NCBI GenBank assembly: GCA_947457715.1
Contig: CANGXK010000148.1
Location: forward strand, 1 to 6,908
Direction: 5' to 3'
Source: Gemmatimonadota bacterium
Lineage (GTDB): Bacteria; Gemmatimonadota; Gemmatimonadetes; Gemmatimonadales; Gemmatimonadaceae
Length of the DNA stretch: 6,908 nt
Below are positions 1-6,866 of the stretch, piece after piece. The position numbers were made by a program, and so were the translations under genes. The notes below the pieces were generated by a model. The model made no database searches, was not told the DNA's origin, and worked only from the letters and a program-made list of their open reading frames with translations. The number at the start of each line of letters is the position of its first letter. Positions within the stretch are counted from its first letter, which is position 1.

Positions 1-1
1 C

Positions 2-1183
2 AAGGAGCGCGCAGAGTTGGCGAGCACTGCGAAGACGCAGTTTCTGGCGACCGTGAGCCACGAGATGCGGACGCCCCTCAACGCGATCATCGGGTCGACC
101 GACCTCGCGCTCGATGGGGTGATACTGGATGGCGACGTCGGCGGGTCGGAACTCCGTGAGCACCTCGTGCGCATCAACGAAAGCGCCGAACTGCTGATGC
201 GCCTCATCAGCGACATGCTCGACATCTCAAAAATCGAAGCGGGCCAGATTGTTGTCGAGCACCTGCCGGTCGAGATCCGTGCCTGTCTGTCGAGCGCCGT
301 GGCACCGATGGCCGAGCGTGCGCGCAAAAATGGGCTGGAGTTCGTCCTGACCATGGACGAGGCTCTCCCAGCCTGCATCATGAGCGATCCCGATCGACTG
401 CGGCAAGTCGTGGTCAATCTCGTGGAAAATGCGGTGAAATTCACCGAGCGCGGCTTCGTGCATGTGACGGCGTCGCGCGTTGAAGAGGTGACCTCCGGTG
501 GCCGCGCCGTGGAAATCCGTGTGCGCGACTCCGGCATGGGAATCTCCGCCGAGTTGCAGACGCGCATTTTCGAGCGCTTTGTCCAGGGAGACAGTTCTAC
601 AACGCGCCGTCACGGCGGGGCGGGACTGGGGCTGAGTATCGTGCATTCGATCGCCGGTGCGCTCGGAGGGTCGGTATCGGTCGACAGTGCCGAGGGTCGC
701 GGCGCCGATTTCCGGGTGACATTCCCGCTCGTCGGTGTCGCGCGGGCCGCCGAGCTATCCGACCAGGAACAGCCCGCCGCGATTTCGACCCCGGCGGGAT
801 CGCGATTCCCCCTCGCCCGTGTCCTCGTGACGGAAGACACCGACGCGAGCTACGCGGTACTGTCGGCGTATCTGCGCAAGGCTGGCTATGCGGTGGAGCG
901 CGCCCGCAACGGACAGGAAGCTGTCGCTGCCGAGTGTAACGCGCCGCCCGATCTGATTCTCATGGATGTCGAGATGCCCGGGATGGATGGACTCGAAGCC
1001 ACGCGGATAATCCGTGCCCGGGAGCACGCCGAGGGCCGCGTGTCCACGCCAATTCTGGCGCTCACCGCTCATGCGGTGCACGAGTATCGCGGCCTGTGCC
1101 TCGCGGCGGGCTGCACGGGCTATCTGGCGAAGCCCGTTCGCATGGATGCGCTGCTGGCCGCCGTAGCGGCCGTCCTTGGCTAG
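2..1183 (+). CDS. Hybrid sensor histidine kinase with C-terminal receiver domain (5'-truncated by the window)
   Basis: This is the C-terminal part of a two-component hybrid kinase. The reading frame is open to the window edge (K-E-R-A-E before the TTG at 17), so the sensory N-terminus is missing and the TTG is not a real start. Residues below are counted from that TTG. The dimerisation/phosphoacceptor H-box is SHEMRTPLN with His15. The HATPase_c domain follows: N-box with Asn134/Asn138, G1 box DSGMG at 171-175, F-box RIFERF near 183-188, and G2 box GGAGLGL at 200-206. A short linker leads to a receiver domain at about 268-388, with acidic pair Glu273/Asp274, phospho-acceptor Asp317 in LILMDVEMPGMDG, Thr350 and Lys372. 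All catalytic residues are present, so it should autophosphorylate and pass phosphate to its own receiver. The input signal, and whether it is a membrane protein, cannot be seen. No separate response regulator or Hpt gene is in the window. Confidence 0.95.
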   Translation, partial: KERAELASTAKTQFLATVSHEMRTPLNAIIGSTDLALDGVILDGDVGGSELREHLVRINESAELLMRLISDMLDISKIEAGQIVVEHLPVEIRACLSSAVAPMAERARKNGLEFVLTMDEALPACIMSDPDRLRQVVVNLVENAVKFTERGFVHVTASRVEEVTSGGRAVEIRVRDSGMGISAELQTRIFERFVQGDSSTTRRHGGAGLGLSIVHSIAGALGGSVSVDSAEGRGADFRVTFPLVGVARAAELSDQEQPAAISTPAGSRFPLARVLVTEDTDASYAVLSAYLRKAGYAVERARNGQEAVAAECNAPPDLILMDVEMPGMDGLEATRIIRAREHAEGRVSTPILALTAHAVHEYRGLCLAAGCTGYLAKPVRMDALLAAVAAVLG

Positions 1184-1216
1184 TCGCATGGTTGCCGAAC
1201 ACCTTTTGCGAGCATG

Positions 1217-1255
1217 GGGTCAGAAAGGGCGCGTGAACGTGGGTCCCTGACTTTC
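1217..1255. repeat. REP-like interrupted inverted repeat between convergent genes
   Basis: GTCAG at 1219-1223 is complementary to CTGAC at 1247-1251, and the adjacent GAAAG (1223-1227) is complementary to CTTTC (1251-1255), giving two alternative stems. The layout, GGGGTCAGA at one end and CCCTGACTTTC at the other around a core containing GTGAACGTGGG, resembles short dispersed intergenic repeats that I associate with REP/RAYT-type elements. That resemblance is from memory. It lies in the 83-bp gap between two convergent genes, where it could also help transcription termination, although no T-tract follows. Confidence 0.3.
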
Positions 1256-1266
1256 GGATCGCAGCA

Positions 1267-1857
1267 TCAGTCCGATCCGGACTGTGCCGACGAGGCTGTC
1301 GTCGTACGTGACACGTCGTAGCGCAATTCCACCATGCCGTCCCCGAGCCGCTCCACCGATGTCAGGCGCAGCGCCTTCGCGCGGTCGATACGACGCGGCA
1401 GCAGCGGCTTGCCACGGCCCAGCGTCACCGATCCGATCTGTACGATGATCTCGTCGAGCAGCCCCGCATCGTAGAACTGCCCCGCGAGATCGCCGCCGCC
1501 CACGATCCAGAGATTCCGGCCCGCGGCGGCCTGCGCCATCACGGCGTGCACCGGGCGCACGTCGCCGCGCACCACGTGGATCTCGGCCCCGTCGATCGGT
1601 GCGAACTCCCGGCTGGAGAACACCCAGGTGGGCTGCGGGTACGGCCACGGCGCACCAGCTCCGGTGGCCGGTTTCAGGACGTGGCGCAGCATCCACTCGT
1701 ACGTCGCGGAACCCATCGCCAAGGCGCCGACATCGGCAACGAAGGCCGGGTAGCTCGTCAGGGTGACATCGGCGAGGGCATCGAGCCACGCGATCGAGTC
1801 GTCCTCCGTCGCCAGAAAGCCGTCCAGGCTGGACGCGGTGTAGTACTGGGTTTTCAT
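1267..1857 (-). CDS. Dihydrofolate reductase family protein (RibD C-terminal-like)
   Basis: A 196-residue soluble protein of the RibD_C/dihydrofolate-reductase fold. Family features visible are the N-terminal strand and loop Y-Y-T-A-S-S-L-D-G-F (5-14), the MGSATYEWM segment (48-56) matching the family's MGR.TYE motif, the nucleotide-binding stretch WIVGGGDLAGQFYDAGLLDE (117-136) with its Gly triplet, and the closing TLGRGKPLLP (145-154). These are the NADPH-binding elements shared by this family. Members are NADPH-dependent reductases of mostly unknown substrate, often encoded singly, and membership does not show a role in folate or riboflavin synthesis. Length is normal for stand-alone members (about 175-200). 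The start ATG at 1857 is preceded by GGTGA (1865-1869, minus strand) at a spacing of 7, a usable ribosome binding site. It is transcribed toward the kinase gene. The polar Ser/Thr-rich tail after residue 183 is probably disordered. Confidence 0.9.
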   Translation of the reverse strand: MKTQYYTASSLDGFLATEDDSIAWLDALADVTLTSYPAFVADVGALAMGSATYEWMLRHVLKPATGAGAPWPYPQPTWVFSSREFAPIDGAEIHVVRGDVRPVHAVMAQAAAGRNLWIVGGGDLAGQFYDAGLLDEIIVQIGSVTLGRGKPLLPRRIDRAKALRLTSVERLGDGMVELRYDVSRTTTASSAQSGSD

Positions 1858-1900
1858 GGCGGGCTCACCGTAGGGGGCGTCGGGCTGGCGGAATGCCGGC

Positions 1901-1937
1901 CCGTCTCCGGGCCGTCTCCGGGCCGTCTCCGGGCCGT
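1901..1937. repeat. 11-bp tandem repeat, three copies plus a partial
   Basis: The unit CCGTCTCCGGG occurs three times without mismatch at 1901-1911, 1912-1922 and 1923-1933, followed by CCGT. It starts 43 bp upstream of the reductase start codon, in its probable 5' leader or promoter. The period is close to one helical turn, so a stacked protein-binding site is conceivable, but simple slippage repeats of this type are common in GC-rich intergenic DNA. Confidence 0.85.
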
Positions 1938-2026
1938 GGATTATCCACCGGGGGCAGGGCCGACGGGGATATCGGCCGCATCCTCGTGCGCAACGCGACC
2001 GGCCGCATGTTAAGTGAGCTGCCCCT

Positions 2027-2217
2027 CACGGCGCACGGCTCAGGGCCCACGGCGCATCGCAGACAGCCGAGAGCCGTGGGAGCTGAGCGCCCCAGTCTGT
2101 TTTGCGTTGAGAGTCGTGGGTGAGGGGGGCTGTGGGCTCCCGGGGCTTGAGGCGCTCGGGCTGACGGCTCTCGGCCATGCGCCGTGGGCGGTGCGCCGTG
2201 GGGCCATGCGCCGTGGG
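2027..2217. repeat. Nested inverted repeat with arms built from degenerate heptamers
   Basis: Three blocks pair exactly and in nested order: 2027-2036 with 2191-2200 (10 bp), 2045-2057 with 2177-2189 (13 bp) and 2066-2077 with 2164-2175 (12 bp). Shorter inner pairing continues at 2081-2083 with 2160-2162 and at 2085-2091 with 2151-2157. The left side of both large internal gaps is 8 nt and the right side 1 nt. The left arm reads as seven consecutive 7-mers (2027-2075; CACGGCG, CACGGCT, CAGGGCC, CACGGCG and decayed copies). The right arm is the same kind of array on the opposite strand (2159-2215, with one extra base at 2201). As RNA or extruded DNA it would form a long GC-rich hairpin with a loop near 2092-2150. 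No gene overlaps it. Confidence 0.8.
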
Positions 2218-2380
2218 GGGGGAACCGTCTCGGGCGGCCACCGTGGGCATCGTCGCGCTCGCCACCGAGTTCACCATCGTGGTCGAGCGCGACAGAGAGC
2301 CAAGTCACCAAGGTGGAGTGACCGCACCCCCGCGCCAGTGCAGAGCCATCTGCTGGCAGCGCGGTGGCTACTCGTCGTGA

Positions 2381-2420
2381 TTCACCCTGAATGGCGGGGG
2401 AAAGTATTATCCAGTATTAT
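2381..2420 (+). promoter_or_regulatory. Candidate promoter of the RHH/nucleotidyltransferase operon
   Basis: TATTAT (2405-2410), one base from the -10 consensus, has TTCACC (2381-2386; 4 of 6 to TTGACA) 18 bp upstream. A second TATTAT at 2415-2420 ends 5 nt before the ATG; if it is used, the transcript would begin at or next to the start codon and be leaderless. A purine-rich GGGGGAAAG lies about 22 nt upstream of the ATG, too far for a normal ribosome binding site. This is a motif match only. Confidence 0.35.
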
Positions 2421-2430
2421 CGAGTATGAC
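2403..2430 (+). promoter_or_regulatory. Probable operator: 10-bp direct repeats over the RHH gene start
   Basis: AGTATTATCC (2403-2412) and AGTATTATCG (2413-2422) are tandem copies differing in one base, and a partial third, AGTATGAC (2423-2430), contains the ATG. The period of about one helical turn is the arrangement used by ribbon-helix-helix repressors, whose dimers bind side by side on one face of DNA. Because the repeats overlap both TATTAT -10 candidates and the start codon, bound repressor would block transcription of the operon. The AT-rich composition stands out from the surrounding GC-rich DNA. Autoregulation by the downstream RHH protein is inferred. Confidence 0.5.
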
Positions 2431-2767
2431 GTCCAATAGTCCATACGCCCGTATCGCCATCACGCTGCCAGCGGCGGATCTTGCCGCAGCCGATCGGATG
2501 GCCAAAGAGCAAGACCGGTCTCGCAGCTGGATCGTGGCCGAAGCGGTCCGACGCTATGCTGCGGCCTTGAGCGAGGAAGCCGCGCAGGACGACCTCGGCG
2601 AGTCGCGGCGCGCGCAACTGCAGCGCGACGTGGCACTGACGGCTGAACAGCGTGTCCGATATGCCGAGGAAACGTTGCGCGCGGCAGACGGTGCGGTGGA
2701 GCCACGGCGATTCGACACGTTCGACGAGTTCCTCGCGTGGCAGCGTTCCGGTGGCCCCTCAACATGA
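2426..2767 (+). CDS. Ribbon-helix-helix (CopG/Arc-type) DNA-binding protein, probable antitoxin
   Basis: A 113-residue protein. Residues 8-46 form a ribbon-helix-helix fold: a beta strand ARIAITLP (8-15), helix 1 across ADLAAADRMAKEQ (17-29), the turn R-S-R-S, and helix 2 WIVAEAVRRYAAAL (35-48). Two such chains would dimerise and insert the strand pair into the DNA major groove. The C-terminal half is charged and mostly helical (LTAEQRVRYAEETLR, 71-85), followed by R-R-F-D-T-F-D-E-F-L-A-W (94-105), a form often seen in RHH antitoxins as the toxin-binding tail. Its stop codon overlaps the start of the next gene (ATGA), so the two are co-transcribed and translationally coupled. The ATG at 2426 is the first start that keeps the RHH strand intact. 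No good ribosome binding site precedes it, consistent with a leaderless message. The antitoxin role is inferred from fold and pairing. Confidence 0.8.
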   Translation: MTSNSPYARIAITLPAADLAAADRMAKEQDRSRSWIVAEAVRRYAAALSEEAAQDDLGESRRAQLQRDVALTAEQRVRYAEETLRAADGAVEPRRFDTFDEFLAWQRSGGPST

Positions 2768-3234
2768 CGCCACCGGACACGCGGTTGGCCCAGGTCTGTC
2801 GCCTGCTGAACCACGAGGAAGCGCGCGATCTCGTGGTGGGGGCGACCGCCATGCAACTCTGGGGAACCACCCGCGCGACCCGTGATATCGACATTTTGAT
2901 CGAACCAACGCTCGAAAACGCCGAGCGTGTATTGCGCGCGTTGGGCCACCTGCCTTTCGGCGTAGCGACGGAATTCACCGCGGCCGACATCATCTCGCGC
3001 GGCGTCACCATGATCGGCGACACTCCCAATGTCGACATCCTGACGCGGGCGTGGAACCTCCAATGGCCCGACGCCGAACGCGGCCTTGCGGTGTTCACCA
3101 TCAACGGCGTTCCGGTGCCTACGGCCTCGATTCCGGCGCTGATTGCGTCGAAGCGGACCGGGCGCCTTCAGGACATGGCCGACATTCAGGTGCTTGAGGA
3201 ACTCCAGCGACTCCGCGCGGACGGCTCGTCGTAG
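2764..3234 (+). CDS. Small nucleotidyltransferase-fold protein (AbiEii/DUF6036-like), probable toxin partner
   Basis: A 156-residue protein from the ATG at 2764. A longer in-frame start at 2737 would add nine residues inside the RHH gene and is less likely than the ATGA overlap; GGTGG at 2750-2754 is a fair ribosome binding site for the ATG. The N-terminal part carries a nucleotidyltransferase signature: VVGATAMQLWG (24-34), R-A-T-R-D-I-D-I-L (37-45) with metal-binding Asp41/Asp43, and a third acidic residue, Asp91, in NVDIL. The family's usual Gly-Gly is Val-Gly here. The C-terminal part, V-P-V-P-T-A...L-I-A-S-K and G-R-L-Q-D-M-A-D-I (117-141), is the conserved L..LK..R..D..D motif of AbiEii-type and related proteins. 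Some relatives are toxins that nucleotidylate tRNA or protein targets, while others (MNT) are antitoxins. Which partner is toxic here is not shown by sequence. All three Asp residues are present, so it is probably active. Confidence 0.75.
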   Translation: MTPPDTRLAQVCRLLNHEEARDLVVGATAMQLWGTTRATRDIDILIEPTLENAERVLRALGHLPFGVATEFTAADIISRGVTMIGDTPNVDILTRAWNLQWPDAERGLAVFTINGVPVPTASIPALIASKRTGRLQDMADIQVLEELQRLRADGSS

Positions 3235-3277
3235 CACGCGATGCGGACCATCAGGTCACGAAAGTTGAGTAGCGGCG

Positions 3278-3294
3278 GCGCGTTAGGAACGCGC
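3278..3294. terminator. Perfect 7-bp hairpin downstream of the nucleotidyltransferase gene
   Basis: GCGCGTT (3278-3284) and AACGCGC (3288-3294) form a perfect stem around a 3-nt loop, 43 nt after the operon stop codon. This is a plausible transcription stop for the two-gene operon, but there is no T-tract on either strand, so intrinsic termination is uncertain. Its last bases overlap the outer edge of the large palindrome. Confidence 0.35.
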
Positions 3295-3570
3295 GACTCA
3301 GAGGTCAGTGCACAGGCTCAGGCGTCAGACTGGGTATAGTGTTCAGAGATGAGCAACGACAGTCCACAGTGCCGAGCGGGTTTCGTGGCGCTGGCGATCC
3401 TCGAGGCCATCGCGCAAATCAGCGATCCCGCCGGCGCTTCGGCGCACGTCGGCACCGCCGCACCTTCGGACGGCACCACCAAATGGCTCGATACTGTGCA
3501 CTGCCGTTGCTGAATTCCGAACACTATAAGCCGTCAGACGCCTGAGCCTGTGTACTGACATCTGCGTCGC
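3293..3570. repeat. Long imperfect palindrome, MITE-like element
   Basis: Positions n and 6863-n pair across this segment. The strong arms are 3304-3377 and 3486-3559: 61 of 74 positions complementary with no gap, including a 16-bp perfect block (3311-3326 with 3537-3552) and a 10-bp block (3335-3344). Weaker outer pairing continues to 3293/3570 (9 of 11). Inner pairing with a 1-nt shift continues to about 3393/3470, leaving a loop of roughly 76 nt. This is the structure of a miniature inverted-repeat element or IS remnant. No transposase is encoded, and I find no flanking target-site duplication. It fills the space between the convergent RHH/nucleotidyltransferase operon and oxyR, ending at the oxyR stop codon (complement of 3570-3572). 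Its transcript from either side would fold into a very long hairpin, which could stop or stabilise both convergent mRNAs. Confidence 0.75.
3349..3513 (+). CDS. Doubtful 54-codon ORF inside the palindrome
   Basis: ATG at 3349 to TGA at 3511-3513. The middle of the frame (codons 10-48) ends in G or C in 31 of 39 codons, like the real genes here. It contains a helix-like stretch V-A-L-A-I-L-E-A-I-A-Q (13-23) that faintly resembles the first helix of IclR-type regulators. Both ends are formed by the inverted-repeat arms and there is no ribosome binding site. If meaningful, it is more likely a captured gene fragment in the loop of a MITE-like element than a functional gene. Confidence 0.15.
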   Translation: MSNDSPQCRAGFVALAILEAIAQISDPAGASAHVGTAAPSDGTTKWLDTVHCRC

Positions 3571-4457
3571 TACCCCACCCGCACCACTTCCCGCACGCAT
3601 TCCACAAACGCCCTGGCCTGCGCCGACTGCACCGCCCCTCGTCGCCACACCGCCACGATCTCGCGTTGCAACGGATGCTCGGCCAACGGCACATACGCGC
3701 ACTGCGGCGTGTTGTGGCGCACCGCCGCCATCGCCGGCACGATCGAGATGCCCACGCCTGCCCCCACCAGCTCCAGCACCGTCGCCAACTGCGCGCTGCG
3801 GCACACCACACTCGGCGATACCTGCCGGCTCGAGCAGAACCCGGCCACCTGCTCGCCCAGGCAGTGCGCGGGGTCGAGCGTCACCGCCGGCGCGTCGCGC
3901 AGCTGCCCGAGCGTAATGCGCCCCGCGCGTGCCGCCGCGTGCGAGGCCGGCACCGCCACCACCAGGGCATCGGTGCCCAGCAGCTCGGTATCGAGGTGTT
4001 CGAACGAATAGGGGAGCGCGGCAATCACCACGTCCAGCGCCCCGTCCAGCAGCATCCGGGCGAGCACGGCGCTGTAGTCCTCGCGCAGCTCCACCCGCAT
4101 GGCCGTGTGACGCGCCCGTAGCCGCTGCACCGCCGCCGGCAATACATATGGGGCGACCGTCGGGATCGCCCCCACGCTCAGCGTCCCCGCCCCCTCCACC
4201 CCTTCCCGGCGAATGGCGTCTTCCGTGTTCCGCACGTCGTCGAGAATGCGACGCGCCCGCGGGTACAGCGCGGTGCCCGCGTCGGTCAGGGTGACGCCAC
4301 GCCCGTGCCGCTCGAACAGCGACACCCCCATATGGGCCTCGAGCCGCTGGATCTGCCCCGTGAGCGAGGGCTGCGACAGCGCCAGATGCCGCGCCGCCCG
4401 GCTCAGCGATCCGGCGTCGGCGGTCTCCACAAACGCCCTCAGCAGTGTCGTATCCAT
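3570..4457 (-). CDS. oxyR: Hydrogen peroxide-sensing LysR-family regulator OxyR
   Basis: A 295-residue LysR-type regulator (E. coli OxyR has 305). The N-terminal winged helix-turn-helix spans about 1-60 (SLSRAARHLALSQPSLTGQI, 17-36, then RLEAHMGVSLFER). A linker helix and two effector-binding subdomains (about 90-295) follow. The key diagnostic is HCLGEQVAGFC: Cys199 and Cys208 fall at the E. coli OxyR numbers and spacing, with His198 and Thr100 also matched. In the family, H2O2 oxidises Cys199, a Cys199-Cys208 disulphide forms, and the tetramer changes its DNA contacts to activate transcription. Divergent placement from katG, with a shared operator-like region, supports the assignment over other LysR members. 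The ATG at 4457 has no clear ribosome binding site. A TATACT -10 candidate lies 5 nt upstream of it, so the message may be leaderless. The gene converges on the RHH operon and ends at the palindrome edge. Confidence 0.93.
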   Translation of the reverse strand: MDTTLLRAFVETADAGSLSRAARHLALSQPSLTGQIQRLEAHMGVSLFERHGRGVTLTDAGTALYPRARRILDDVRNTEDAIRREGVEGAGTLSVGAIPTVAPYVLPAAVQRLRARHTAMRVELREDYSAVLARMLLDGALDVVIAALPYSFEHLDTELLGTDALVVAVPASHAAARAGRITLGQLRDAPAVTLDPAHCLGEQVAGFCSSRQVSPSVVCRSAQLATVLELVGAGVGISIVPAMAAVRHNTPQCAYVPLAEHPLQREIVAVWRRGAVQSAQARAFVECVREVVRVG

Positions 4458-4462
4458 TCCGA

Positions 4463-4468
4463 AGTATA
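4463..4468 (-). promoter_or_regulatory. Candidate oxyR -10 element
   Basis: On the minus strand TATACT ends 5 nt before the oxyR ATG, which would place transcription start at or beside the start codon. No convincing -35 is visible upstream. It overlaps the first element of the OxyR operator, so OxyR binding would be expected to repress its own gene, as in other bacteria. Confidence 0.35.
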
Positions 4469-4513
4469 ACGCTCGGCTATGGATTGTATAGCGTTTCCCT
4501 GATTGCGAGCTAT
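4466..4513. promoter_or_regulatory. Predicted OxyR operator between oxyR and katG
   Basis: The OxyR consensus has four ATAG/CTAT elements spaced one helical turn apart (ATAG-N7-CTAT-N7-ATAG-N7-CTAT). Here the elements begin at 4466 (ATAA), 4477 (CTAT), 4488 (ATAG), 4499 (CTGA, degenerate) and 4510 (CTAT), an exact 11-bp period. The central CTAT-N7-ATAG pair (4477-4491) is perfect, and the fifth element lies in the 10-bp palindrome AGCTATAGCT (4508-4517). The 37-bp core is 4466-4502. It overlaps the oxyR -10 candidate and abuts a possible katG -35, an arrangement suited to repression of oxyR and activation of katG. Confidence 0.75.
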
Positions 4514-4531
4514 AGCTGAGTTCCGTAATTT
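4503..4531 (+). promoter_or_regulatory. Weak candidate katG promoter
   Basis: TTGCGA (4503-4508) with 17 bp to TAATTT (4526-4531) is the best-placed pair beside the OxyR site. The -10 is poor, as expected of an activator-dependent promoter. GATTAT at 4535-4540 is an alternative -10 without a matching -35. Either would leave a 5' leader of roughly 65-75 nt. Confidence 0.3.
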
Positions 4532-4561
4532 TCCGATTATCGCACCACGCAGTGCCAGCAT

Positions 4562-4578
4562 CTCGGTCGGTGACCGAG
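4562..4578 (+). other. Perfect hairpin in the katG 5' leader
   Basis: CTCGGTC (4562-4568) and GACCGAG (4572-4578) make a perfect 7-bp stem with a GGT loop, ending 35 nt before the katG start. It lies upstream of the ribosome binding site and does not mask it. It may stabilise the mRNA 5' end or be a protein-binding dyad; the sequence does not decide. Confidence 0.45.
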
Positions 4579-4595
4579 CCGTTTACGACCCGTAG

Positions 4596-6827
<2,232 letters not shown>

Positions 6828-6866
6828 TTCATGTAGTTCCTGCTGTTCTCTCAAACCCAGCGCATC

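Larger units (their letters stand above)
1858..2402. other. Gene-free, repeat-rich intergenic region
   Basis: No open frame in this stretch looks like a real protein. The frames that stay open here translate to low-complexity Arg/Pro/Gly/His-rich strings created by the GC-rich repeats and match no family I know. It holds a three-copy 11-bp tandem repeat (1901-1937) and a long nested inverted repeat made of degenerate heptamers (2027-2217). From about 2218 to 2380 I see nothing recognisable beyond a small dyad, GTCAC at 2304-2308 against GTGAC at 2318-2322. The promoters of the leftward reductase gene and the rightward RHH gene must both lie here, since the two genes diverge from this region. 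Confidence 0.7.

Noticed and set aside
17..19. TTG as the start codon of the kinase
   Set aside because: The frame continues upstream to the window edge with residues typical of the helix before the H-box, and a kinase beginning 14 residues before its phosphorylated His would lack half of the dimerisation helix.
1255..1279. 6-bp inverted repeat CGGATC/GATCCG as a terminator of the convergent genes
   Set aside because: The stem is short, the loop is 13 nt, part of it lies inside the reductase coding sequence, and there is no T-tract.
1220..1789. Minus-strand 189-codon frame overlapping the reductase gene
   Set aside because: It is out of frame with the recognisable RibD-like protein and has a shadow-like Arg-rich composition.
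2014..2439. 141-codon frame across the heptamer region
   Set aside because: Its translation is low-complexity, Arg/Gly/Ala-rich and produced by the repeats. It overlaps the RHH start and matches no family.
3278..3303. Integron attC-like core (GTTAGGA) after the nucleotidyltransferase gene
   Set aside because: It does not fit GTTRRRY, no RYYYAAC partner is in the right place, and there is no integrase or second cassette. The short hairpin explains the symmetry.
3318..3545. Two mirror 68-codon frames (plus and minus) sharing a similar C-terminus
   Set aside because: Both end in the same S-E-H-Y...S-D-A residues only because they read the two arms of the palindrome. This is a by-product of the inverted repeat.
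3291..3575. Target-site duplication flanking the palindrome
   Set aside because: The flanks on both sides were compared for direct repeats. Only inverted similarity (gcgac.caga type) was found, which belongs to the palindrome itself.
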